A stretch of DNA of 22,057 bases, from NCBI GenBank assembly GCA_041687475.1, contig JAWLBW010000035.1, positions 1 to 22,057 on the forward strand, read 5' to 3'. Shown in pieces: positions 1 to 6,100 of the stretch (position 1 is its first letter; each line of letters opens with the position of its first letter). A model generated the notes under the pieces. That model did not search any database. It was not told the origin of the DNA and saw only the letters and a list, made by a program, of their open reading frames with translations. A program made the position numbers and the translations under genes. This DNA is from JAWLBW01 sp041687475 (GTDB lineage Bacteria > J088 > JAWLBW01).

Positions 1-165
1 GGAATCTGCGCCGTGCGGTACGTGTAGGAGACCGGATAAACGGGTGAGTCGGAATCCGGTGGGCCGTGTATTGCGTGGAGGAACCGGGTGGCAAGTGGAC
101 CGGAGTCCGGCGACCGTGCGGCGCGTGCAGGGAACCAGCCGATCGGAGGGCGATTCGCCTGGCGA
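1..165. repeat. Block of ~50-bp tandem degenerate units (window edge)
   Basis: Three diverged copies of a unit of about 50 bases start near 7, 60 and 109, each opening with a GCCGTG/GACCGTG core and running through ACCGG and AATCCGGTG words. The first bases (GGAATCTG followed by GCCGTGCGGTACGTG) match the tail of the hairpin module seen again at 1037-1070, so the window begins inside another copy of that module. No credible gene lies in this block. The stretch 166-210 shows nothing further. Confidence 0.7.
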
Positions 166-210
166 CCGGTGAGCTCCCCTCCACGTGGTGAACTTGATAG
201 CCGAGCACAT

Positions 211-428
211 CCCGGCCATCCGGTGCCAGATCCCTTCCTCCGCTGACGCTGCGGAAGGGATGACGGTGCGCCGGTGAGAGCAGTGGAGCAGGGGCCTCCG
301 GCCCCTGCGACCCCCACGTGATTAAGTGCGCCCGTGTCATTCCGCCGGAACGCAGTGCAGGCGGAACCTGTGCCGTGCAGTAACTACGGGAAACCGGCTA
401 AACGGGTGAATCGGAGTCCGGTGACCGT
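211..428. repeat. Composite hairpin repeat module, copy 1
   Basis: This stretch is nearly identical to 888-1106, at a constant offset of 677 bases, in the same orientation. It holds three successive hairpins: ATCCCTTCC...GCGGAAGGGAT at 230-261; a perfect 9-bp stem GCAGGGGCC/GGCCCCTGC with a TCC loop at 288-308; and ATTCCGCC...GGCGGAA at 339-366. It then runs into ~50-bp units. The third hairpin resembles the widespread intergenic REP-like family beginning GTCATTCC (recalled, not searched). The direct copies flank the GIY-YIG gene. Confidence 0.85.
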
Positions 429-505
429 GCGGCACGTGCGGGGAAGCGGTGGGCCAGTATCCGGTGGACCGTGCGGCAAGTGATGGGAACCGGTGGCCGG
501 CTGGT
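366..505. repeat. Second block of ~50-bp tandem units
   Basis: Units begin near 371, 421 and 468 with GTGCCGTGC, GTGACCGTGC and GGACCGTGC. They follow the third hairpin of module copy 1 exactly as the third block follows module copy 2. The unit beginning at 421 contains the palindrome CGTGCGGCACG (426-436). The block ends just before the 3' end of the GIY-YIG gene. Confidence 0.65.
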
Positions 506-515
506 AAGAGTGCGT

Positions 516-800
516 CTACCGCAAAAAACGGTCTGCTCTGTCATTCCACATGGGGTTAACGGACATAACGAGGGCTTCCTTTGCCGCACGTGTCCACTTC
601 TTCAGCTGTTTCTCTCGGCGAATGGCGTCCTCGATATAAGCAAATTCTTCCCAGTAAACCAGTCGCGTGACGTTGTACCGGGCGGTGAAGCCCGATTCCC
701 CCCGCCTGTGTTCAATGATGCGCCTGCTTAGGTCGTTTGTGACTCCCACATAGAGCACGCGATTCCAGCTTGCGAGTATGTATACGTAGTACGTTCGCAC
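516..800 (-). CDS. Small GIY-YIG nuclease domain protein (UPF0213-like)
   Basis: The predicted 94-residue protein is a single GIY-YIG domain. It opens with TYYVYIL (the GIY half) and VLYVGVTNDLSRRIIEHR (the YIG half plus the conserved R and H region), has an E in the EEFAYIEDAIRREKQLKKW segment, and ends with a NPMWND motif like the usual NPxW.DL tail of this family. I chose the GTG start at 800 because AGGAAAGGGGG lies just upstream and family members begin right at the YYVYIL strand; upstream in-frame codons would add an unrelated leader. Members of this family are presumed nucleases; their cellular role is not established. The gene sits between two direct ~218-bp repeat modules and has visibly lower GC than its surroundings, which suggests transfer. 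It is complete, not truncated. Confidence 0.85.
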   Translation of the reverse strand: MRTYYVYILASWNRVLYVGVTNDLSRRIIEHRRGESGFTARYNVTRLVYWEEFAYIEDAIRREKQLKKWTRAAKEALVMSVNPMWNDRADRFLR

Positions 801-858
801 TGAAGCCCCCTTTCCTGCGGCTTTGATAGCACAGGAAGGGCGTAAAAGAAAAGAAAAA

Positions 859-886
859 AGTATAACGGCTATTGCATTTGTGCTAA
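859..886 (-). promoter_or_regulatory. Candidate promoter of the GIY-YIG gene
   Basis: On the minus strand TTAGCA (886-881), a 16-base spacer and TATACT (864-859) form a plausible sigma70-type promoter. It lies in an AT-rich island (about 840-880) inside GC-rich DNA. The -10 is followed by a T-rich tract. Transcription would start about 50-60 bases before the GTG start at 800. Confidence 0.45.
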
Positions 887-887
887 C

Positions 888-1106
888 CCCGGCCATCCGG
901 TGCCGGATCCCTTCCTCCGCTGACGCTGCGGAAGGGATGACGGTGCGCCGGTGAGAGCAGTGGAGCAGGGGCCTCCGGCCCCTGCGACCCCCACGTGACT
1001 AAGTGCGCCCGTGTCATTCCGCCGGAACGCAGTGCAGGCGGAATCTGTGCCGTGCGGTACGTGCAGGAAACCGGATAAACGGGTGAGTCGGAACCCGGTG
1101 GACCGT
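888..1106. repeat. Composite hairpin repeat module, copy 2
   Basis: This is the direct copy of 211-428, with hairpins at 907-938, 965-985 and 1016-1044 (here the third has full 8-bp arms ATTCCGCC/GGCGGAAT). Differences from copy 1 are scattered point changes up to the third hairpin, with more divergence afterwards. Its left edge coincides with the upstream edge of the GIY-YIG promoter region. Confidence 0.85.
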
Positions 1107-1353
1107 GTATCGCGTGCAGGAACCGGTGGACAGTGAACCGGAATCCGGTGGACCGTGTATCGCGTGCAGGAAACCGGGTGGACAGTGAACCGGAATCCGG
1201 TGACCGTGTATCGCGTGCAGGAACCGGGTGGTAAGTGGACCGGAGCCGGCGACCGTGCGGCACGCGTAGGAGACCGGATAAACGGGTGAACCGGAATCCG
1301 GTGGGCCGTGCAGCACGTGCTGTGAACCGGGTGAACCGGAATCCGGCGTCTGT
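1047..1353. repeat. Third block of ~50-bp tandem units (six copies)
   Basis: Units start near 1047, 1101, 1151, 1202, 1251 and 1303, so the period is 49-54 bases. Two units (1101 and 1151) are almost identical, reading GACCGTGTATCGCGTGCAGG followed by ACCGG, GTGGACAGTGAACCGG and AATCCGGTG; the outer ones are more diverged. Palindromes CGTGCGGCACG (1254-1264) and CGTGCAGCACG (1307-1317) fall at the same place in their units. Open frames across it are low-complexity and not credible genes. Confidence 0.8.
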
Positions 1354-1398
1354 TTCCGCGTTCCGCGTTCCGACTTCCGCGTTTTGTTGGTTCCGCGT
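1354..1398. repeat. Heptad word repeat, TTCCGCG family, copy 1
   Basis: TTCCGCG, TTCCGCG, TTCCGAC and TTCCGCG run head to tail, then a TTTTGTTGG tail and one more TTCCGCG. The same order with the same tail occurs at 2421-2459. The array ends a few bases before the 3' end of the neighbouring lipoprotein gene. Confidence 0.75.
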
Positions 1399-1403
1399 TT
1401 CCC

Positions 1404-2186
1404 CTAGATGGAGATGCACCTGGTCTCATTTCGATAGGACTCGTGTCTGCGCTTTTCCGTAATCGCGCCGTCGAGAGAAACGAACAGCAGGTACCGCTCG
1501 TGTACAACGGGGCAGGTCGAACGCGTTTGGTAGGCAATTACCTCGTATCCGCCGGCGGCGTGTCGATAGTGAGTCATGCCGTAACCCTTCCACCCGACGA
1601 GCATGTCGAGTTCGTCTGCATTATCCAGCGGGGCCAGAAACTGCTCGATGTTCTGCGGACCCCACGCGAAGACTTGGTCGCCATGATTGCCTGCCAGGTA
1701 CCACACCGTCGATCCGGGAAGCCCCTGTGGTTGGCCCCATGTGAATACGGCCTCGAGCGAGAGAAGGCACCATTCGTGATCCGATGTCGCCTCGCAGGGT
1801 GTTCCCATCCGATAATCGACATCAACCCTGGGGACCTGGTAGTTACAGAGCACCAATTGCAAATCTTCGCTGTAGGAAAACCGGCACGCATCTCCGCTGG
1901 GCGCATCGGGCGGAGGGACCCTCTCATTCCGCCAAGTGGTGAAGTCCGTAACCCCGGTGGCGAGCGTATACCAGGTTGCGTGGAAAGAGCGTTGTTCCCA
2001 GGTGCGCACTTCCCAGTAATCCAACTCGATTCCCGGTATGAGCGCCGACCACTGGTAGTCGACTGCGTCTTCAAAGGAAGACAAGTCGATATCGGACCAG
2101 ACGGGCGTCGTGACCACCCGGGGGCCCGGTTCGTCGGCTCCACATCCGATACCAAGTAAAAGGGCAAGGAACAAGGCGAAGCGCAT
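1404..2186 (-). CDS. Predicted lipoprotein of unknown function
   Basis: The 260-residue product begins with a short signal peptide (MRFALFLALLLGIGC) whose C15 is the likely lipidation site, although the -3 residue is G and so not ideal. The mature part is soluble, rich in W and Y, and contains six further cysteines (in DAC, VLC, TPC, EWC, STC and TRC contexts), an even number compatible with three disulphides in the envelope. No catalytic motif or family was recognised. The ATG at 2186 follows a strong AGGAGG and a good promoter, so the start is secure. It is monocistronic, with repeats on both sides. The long antisense and shifted frames across this gene lack any family signature and were discounted. 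Confidence 0.75.
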   Translation of the reverse strand: MRFALFLALLLGIGCGADEPGPRVVTTPVWSDIDLSSFEDAVDYQWSALIPGIELDYWEVRTWEQRSFHATWYTLATGVTDFTTWRNERVPPPDAPSGDACRFSYSEDLQLVLCNYQVPRVDVDYRMGTPCEATSDHEWCLLSLEAVFTWGQPQGLPGSTVWYLAGNHGDQVFAWGPQNIEQFLAPLDNADELDMLVGWKGYGMTHYRHAAGGYEVIAYQTRSTCPVVHERYLLFVSLDGAITEKRRHESYRNETRCISI

Positions 2187-2207
2187 GGCAACCTCCTGCG
2201 TTGAGGA

Positions 2208-2236
2208 AGCATAACGCTACGCCACTCGTTAGTCAA
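2208..2236 (-). promoter_or_regulatory. Sigma70-type promoter of the lipoprotein gene
   Basis: TTGACT (2236-2231), a 17-base spacer and TATGCT (2213-2208) on the minus strand give a near-consensus promoter. The expected transcription start is about 15-20 bases before the ATG, leaving room for the AGGAGG site. The promoter lies immediately next to a truncated repeat module that starts near 2248. Confidence 0.7.
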
Positions 2237-2247
2237 CGCTTTGCGAT

Positions 2248-2362
2248 GGAAGCCTCCGGCCCCTGCGACCCCCACGGAAATAACTGCACCCGTGTCATTC
2301 CGCCGGAACGCAGTGCAGGCGGAATCTGAGCCGTGCGGCACGTGCAGGGAACCGTCCGACCG
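2248..2362. repeat. Truncated third copy of the composite hairpin module
   Basis: Sequence from GCCTCCGGCCCCTGCGACCC onward matches the right-hand part of modules 1 and 2, including the ATTCCGCC...GGCGGAAT hairpin (2297-2325) and the following GCCGTGCGGCACGTGCAGG. The left half, including the left arm of the second hairpin, is missing. It contains a CGTGCGGCACG palindrome at 2332-2342. Confidence 0.8.
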
Positions 2363-2370
2363 GCATCTCC

Positions 2371-2410
2371 CTCCGTCTTCCATCTTCCTTCTTCCATCTT
2401 CCTTTTCCCC
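2371..2410. repeat. Word repeat, CTTCCAT/CTTCCTT family
   Basis: A pyrimidine-rich run of CTTCCATCTTCCTT repeated twice, then TTCCCC. It directly follows the truncated module and directly precedes the TTCCGCG array, so three different repeat types are stacked within 200 bases. No gene is seen between 2237 and 2504. Confidence 0.7.
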
Positions 2411-2420
2411 GGTTCCCTTT

Positions 2421-2459
2421 TTCCGCGTTCCGCGTTCCGAGTTCCGCGTTTCTTGTTGG
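2421..2459. repeat. Heptad word repeat, TTCCGCG family, copy 2
   Basis: TTCCGCG, TTCCGCG, TTCCGAG, TTCCGCG and a TTTCTTGTTGG tail. It matches 1354-1390 in unit order and tail, so the two arrays are related by copying rather than by independent expansion. Confidence 0.75.
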
Positions 2460-2493
2460 GCCGCTGGCCGTGCACTGATCCGCCCGCTCATGG

Positions 2494-2507
2494 TATGATC
2501 CAGCGTG
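2494..2507 (+). promoter_or_regulatory. -10-like box abutting the LuxR-type gene start
   Basis: TATGAT at 2494-2499 is followed after only five bases (CCAGC) by the GTG start at 2505. No Shine-Dalgarno sequence is present. If this is the real -10, the transcript would begin at or next to the start codon (leaderless). No good -35 is visible at 17 bases upstream. Confidence 0.4.
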
Positions 2508-3575
2508 TCGTCGCCCGCTGCCCCATCTTCGCGTTCCACCCGATTCGTGCGCGAGCTGCAGGAACGTTTGCAGGCCGCACGGTCCTTCCGTGAACTCACC
2601 GAGATCGCGCCCGATGTGCTGACGCCCGCGCTCGGCGCCGATCGTGCCGTATTCACCCTCATCGACTCGTCGGGTCCGGTACCTGAAGCGCGCTGGTTTC
2701 CCGTCAACTTTCCCGACCAGTGGTTCGGTGAGTACGAGGCCATAGCCCCCCACGACTTCGTGCGCGACGCGACACTGGCCCGACCCGGCGTTGTCATGAC
2801 CGACGAGCAGATGGTCTCGCGCCGTACCTTTGAAGCCAACCCGATGGTGCACCGGGCCCGCGATCTGGGCCTTGACCTGCGCCACGCTCTGGCCGTGGCC
2901 CTGCCCGTCGACGCCGAATGGCTCGGGGGCATTGCGGTCTTCCGCGGCAAGACCAAAGCATTCGGTGCGCGCGAAAGGGCCCTCCTGAACGATGTGTTAC
3001 CCGTCCTTCGCGAGGCCCTTCGTACCTGCGCACTGCTTGAACGCGCCGGCGAGAAGGCCAATCTGCTCGAACATCTCTTCAACATGACCGGCGAGGGGGT
3101 TGTCGCGTTTTCCGAAGGCGGACGCGAACTTTTCCGCACGGCTGCCGCCGTAAAACTGCTCGACCGGTGGTTTCCGCACCAACGCCGCCCCGGCCTGCCC
3201 GCCCGGATCGACGACATGCTGCGCAAGACCTTGGAACGCGGCGAGAGCGGTAGCCGGGTCTTTCAAGACGAGGCCGATGACCTTGTGGTGTCGGTGTTCC
3301 GACCCGGAAGCCCGGGGCCGGGGCTGCCGCCCGCCACCGTCATCACGCTGCGCGAACGGCCGCGCTTTCCGGCGCCGCCGGAGTGCTGGCGTGAGCGCCT
3401 CTCGCCCAGGGAATTCGAGGTCGCGAGCTACCTCTTGCGCGGGTTGACCACCGATCTCATCGCCCAGGAGCTGCTCTGCCGTCCGGGCACGGTCAGCAAG
3501 CACGTACAGCGTATCTTCGACAAACTGGGCGTCGACAGCCGCAGCGCGTTGTTCGTTCTCGCCGTGCGCGGCTGA
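2505..3575 (+). CDS. LuxR-type HTH transcriptional regulator with GAF/PAS-like N-terminus
   Basis: The 356-residue protein ends in a canonical LuxR/GerE helix-turn-helix (residues about 299-356): LSPREFEVASYLLRG, then the recognition helix GTVSKHVQRIFDKLGV. The first ~175 residues look like a GAF-type sensor (alternating helices and strands, with ADRAVFTLIDSSGP and ALAVALPVDAEWLGGIAVF), and residues about 180-285 like a PAS-type segment (LFNMTGEGVVAFSEGG). There is no receiver domain and no AHL-binding signature that I can identify, so the signal is unknown. Translation most likely starts at GTG 2505, near a -10-like box. It is convergent with the histidine kinase gene, with only 18 bases between stop codons, so the two are not co-transcribed; a regulatory link is possible but not shown. 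Confidence 0.85.
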   Translation: MSSPAAPSSRSTRFVRELQERLQAARSFRELTEIAPDVLTPALGADRAVFTLIDSSGPVPEARWFPVNFPDQWFGEYEAIAPHDFVRDATLARPGVVMTDEQMVSRRTFEANPMVHRARDLGLDLRHALAVALPVDAEWLGGIAVFRGKTKAFGARERALLNDVLPVLREALRTCALLERAGEKANLLEHLFNMTGEGVVAFSEGGRELFRTAAAVKLLDRWFPHQRRPGLPARIDDMLRKTLERGESGSRVFQDEADDLVVSVFRPGSPGPGLPPATVITLRERPRFPAPPECWRERLSPREFEVASYLLRGLTTDLIAQELLCRPGTVSKHVQRIFDKLGVDSRSALFVLAVRG

Positions 3576-3593
3576 ACATCGCCTTCCACCGAA

Positions 3594-5912
3594 TCAGCGC
3601 GACGGCTGCGCCTGCGGAAGGGCGAGGTGGAACGTGGTGGTTCGGCCCGGTTCGCTTTCGGCCCACACGCTTCCCCCATGAGCTTCGACGAGGCCGCGCA
3701 CCATGTAGAGCCCCAGGCCCAGTCCGCCCGTTTTTCTAGCGGTATCGGCCGCGCGATAGAAGCGATGAAAAAGGTGAGGCATGTCTTCGGGCTTGATGCC
3801 GGGGCCCTGGTTGCAGATGGAAAGGCAGATCTGGTTCTCGCTTATCCGTAGCCTGACAAGAATATCGGTACCGGAAAATCCGTACTTGAAGGCATTGCTG
3901 AGCAGGTTGCCGATGACCTGCCGCATGCGTACGGCGTCGACGTGTACCAGGGCTTGTCTGACCGTCGAAAAGACGCGAATGCGGCGATCGGGGCAGGTCG
4001 GTTGTTCGGCCAGAACTATCTGACCCACCTGCGAAACGAGATCGATCGTTTCCGGCTGCAGCTTGAGGCGTTGCGACTCGAGTTGTGAGACGTTCTGCAG
4101 GTCGTCGATCATGCGCTCAATGAGGGCGGCGCTCGACAACACCTGGTCGGTGTGTTCGCGAACGATGTCGGTGTCTACCCGCTCCATCTTCCGCAGAATC
4201 TGGGTACGAAGAATGATGTTGCTGGCCGGTTGACGAAGCTCGTGGGCAATGAGGGTAGACCATTCCTGCCGCATGCGTTCGATGTCCTTTCGTACGCTGA
4301 TGTCTTCGACCATCATGATCGCGCCGTTGACCATGCCGTCTTCGAGGTGAATCGGGGCGCAGTGCACAAGCACCGGTATACGCGTGTCGTCGTCGCGAAT
4401 CACCATCTTTTCGACGTTCAACCTGGTTTCGCCCTGCAGCGCCGCCGATACGGCCAGTGATTCGGGGGGTTGTTCGTTTCCTGCGGCGTCGCGAAGCAGT
4501 GAGGCCAGCTGCGAAAAGGGCATCCCCGGCTGAATCGGTCTGCCGAGCAGTTCCGACAGGCGCGGATTGCCCCGCACCGTAAGATTTTCACCCTTGCGAA
4601 CCAGAGCGATACCGATGGGCGAGTGCTCGATGACCGCTTCGAGCCAGGCCCGGTCGTCTTGAATGGCCTGAACCTCTCTGGCCCGCTGCGCATCGCGTTC
4701 CTTGCGTCTGCCGATATCCTGCACCATCGCAAGGGCGCCAAGGTATTCGCCGGTCGGCGAAAAGATCGCATTGGCCTGGCCATGGGCCCACAGGTGTGAG
4801 CCGTCGCAGCGTACGAAGCGAAGCTCCCACTCTGTCGGAACCCCTTGCTGCTGTATCTGGAGGCGGTTCCGTACGGCTTCAAGATCTTCGGGTAGGCAGA
4901 AATCGAACAGTGAACGTCCGAGAACCTCGTCGGTTTGATAGCCGAGCATGGAAGCCATACGCGGGTTGATGAAGCTGGTGCGTTGCCTGGCGTCGACGAA
5001 CCAGACCCCCTCCTGCGCCGTTTCGACCATGGCACGGTAGCGGGCTTCGCTTTCGCGTAACGCTTCTTCATAGTGTTTTCGCTCACTGATGTCCTGAATG
5101 GTGCCGGTGAAGCGAACGGCCTTGCGCCCCTCGAAGACGGCCTCGCCCTCGCCATGTACCCAACAGGCGCTTCCATCGGCTTTGCGAATGCGAAAATCCA
5201 GGCTGCTTGCCCTTCTTCCACGCAGGGCATTCTGTACTTCGCGGTGCACGCGTTGCCGGTCGTCGGGGTGAATTCTTCGCAGCCACCGGTTGTAGGTGCC
5301 CGCGCGCGGGTAATCTTCGGGGTATCCGTACAGCCGGTTGACTTCGGGGGTCCACGTCAACGTATGCTTGCGAATGTCCCACTCCCAGGTGCCGATCCGG
5401 GCGATGCGCTGCGCGCGGAAGAGCATGGCTTCGCTGCGACGGAGAGCCCCTTCGGCCCGGCAACGATCGGTAATATCGAGGTTGATGCCCGAGACGCCGA
5501 TGACATTGCCCGCCTCATCGAGCATGGGCGACAGCGTCATCAGAACGGGTATGGCTGTGCCGTCGCGCCGCAGATGCACCGATTCGTACTGCCTGACCGA
5601 TTCTCCCCGCCGGAGCCTCTCGAATAGCGCGGCAATGATAGTGCGTTGTTCCCGGGGATAAAGCAGCGTCGCATGACGACCGACGACTTCGTCGCTTCGG
5701 TACCCGTAGGTCGACTGAGCGGCCCGGTTCCAATAGGTAATGCGGCCTTCGAGATCGGCGGCAATGACGGCTTCGCACGCATTCTCGAGAATGGCGGCCA
5801 TCTGGCTGTAGGTCGGCAGCGGCTGACGCTGTGGAGCGTGGCTGAAAGGTCGTATGATGCGGCGCCAGCGCGCGCGGCGTTTCGCAACGCCGGTTGCGTG
5901 GGTTCGATTCAT
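3594..5912 (-). CDS. Soluble multi-PAS sensor histidine kinase
   Basis: The 772-residue protein has no signal peptide or membrane helix. Four PAS modules run in order: about 38-150 (ends with a GVSGINLDITDR PAC tail), 160-280 (PAS_3 type, TWEWDI...YGYPEDY), 285-405 and 415-535. HisKA follows with H557 in the H-box AHELRQP, then an HATPase_c domain with N-box IGNLLSNAFKYG, G1-box NQGPGI, F-box FHRFYR and G2-box GLGLGLYMV. The G1 aspartate is N, a variant known in some kinases. It should autophosphorylate on H557 in response to a cytoplasmic signal; no response regulator lies nearby, so it is an orphan. ATG 5912 has no clear ribosome site. An extended -10 candidate (TGCTATCGT) lies about 38-46 bases upstream. 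Confidence 0.93.
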   Translation of the reverse strand: MNRTHATGVAKRRARWRRIIRPFSHAPQRQPLPTYSQMAAILENACEAVIAADLEGRITYWNRAAQSTYGYRSDEVVGRHATLLYPREQRTIIAALFERLRRGESVRQYESVHLRRDGTAIPVLMTLSPMLDEAGNVIGVSGINLDITDRCRAEGALRRSEAMLFRAQRIARIGTWEWDIRKHTLTWTPEVNRLYGYPEDYPRAGTYNRWLRRIHPDDRQRVHREVQNALRGRRASSLDFRIRKADGSACWVHGEGEAVFEGRKAVRFTGTIQDISERKHYEEALRESEARYRAMVETAQEGVWFVDARQRTSFINPRMASMLGYQTDEVLGRSLFDFCLPEDLEAVRNRLQIQQQGVPTEWELRFVRCDGSHLWAHGQANAIFSPTGEYLGALAMVQDIGRRKERDAQRAREVQAIQDDRAWLEAVIEHSPIGIALVRKGENLTVRGNPRLSELLGRPIQPGMPFSQLASLLRDAAGNEQPPESLAVSAALQGETRLNVEKMVIRDDDTRIPVLVHCAPIHLEDGMVNGAIMMVEDISVRKDIERMRQEWSTLIAHELRQPASNIILRTQILRKMERVDTDIVREHTDQVLSSAALIERMIDDLQNVSQLESQRLKLQPETIDLVSQVGQIVLAEQPTCPDRRIRVFSTVRQALVHVDAVRMRQVIGNLLSNAFKYGFSGTDILVRLRISENQICLSICNQGPGIKPEDMPHLFHRFYRAADTARKTGGLGLGLYMVRGLVEAHGGSVWAESEPGRTTTFHLALPQAQPSR

Positions 5913-6036
5913 TGTCGGTGGTCGGCCAACGGTTGTTCAGTGTACTCCGACGATAGCACACGACTTTTGCCGGAGAAACAGCGAGGGCTCGGACAATGGC
6001 CCAGGGGTTGGTTTGGTCGAAGGGCAGTCGTTCTCG

Positions 6037-6074
6037 GAGAAAGAAGAAGGCCGCTCGCATTTCTGCGGGCGGCC
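6037..6074 (-). terminator. Rho-independent terminator of the reductase-MerR-AurF-like operon
   Basis: Read on the minus strand, GGCCGC-C-CGC, loop AGAAAT, then GCG-A-GCGGCC forms a ten-position stem with one mismatch (6074-6049). It is followed by a T-rich run, TTCTTCTTTCTC (6048-6037). It begins 26 bases after the stop codon of the di-iron protein gene, as expected for the end of the operon. The rest of 5913-6100 holds only the kinase upstream region. Confidence 0.75.
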
Positions 6075-6100
6075 CTGCAGGAAGAGGGGTATGTCGCGAA

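Noticed and set aside
1047..1353. CRISPR array
   Set aside because: The ~50-bp units are contiguous and degenerate, with no unique spacers of constant length between conserved repeats, and no cas gene is nearby.
869..1537. Open frame of 222 codons on the minus strand across the tandem repeats, with smaller overlapping ones
   Set aside because: The translation is a low-complexity echo of the ~50-bp units (repeated HRIPVH/PARDTRST-like words) and runs into the end of the lipoprotein gene. No start signal or family motif.
1574..3226. Open frame of 550 codons on the minus strand
   Set aside because: It crosses the lipoprotein gene out of frame, a repeat region and the antisense of the LuxR-type gene; composition is S/R-rich as expected for shadow frames in GC-rich DNA.
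3594..5912. Kinase and the convergent LuxR protein as a classical two-component pair
   Set aside because: The LuxR-type protein has no receiver domain and the genes are convergent, so neither co-transcription nor phosphotransfer is supported.
5899..5925. GGGTTCGATTC resembling a tRNA T-loop
   Set aside because: No acceptor, D or anticodon stem can be built around it; it lies at the kinase start.
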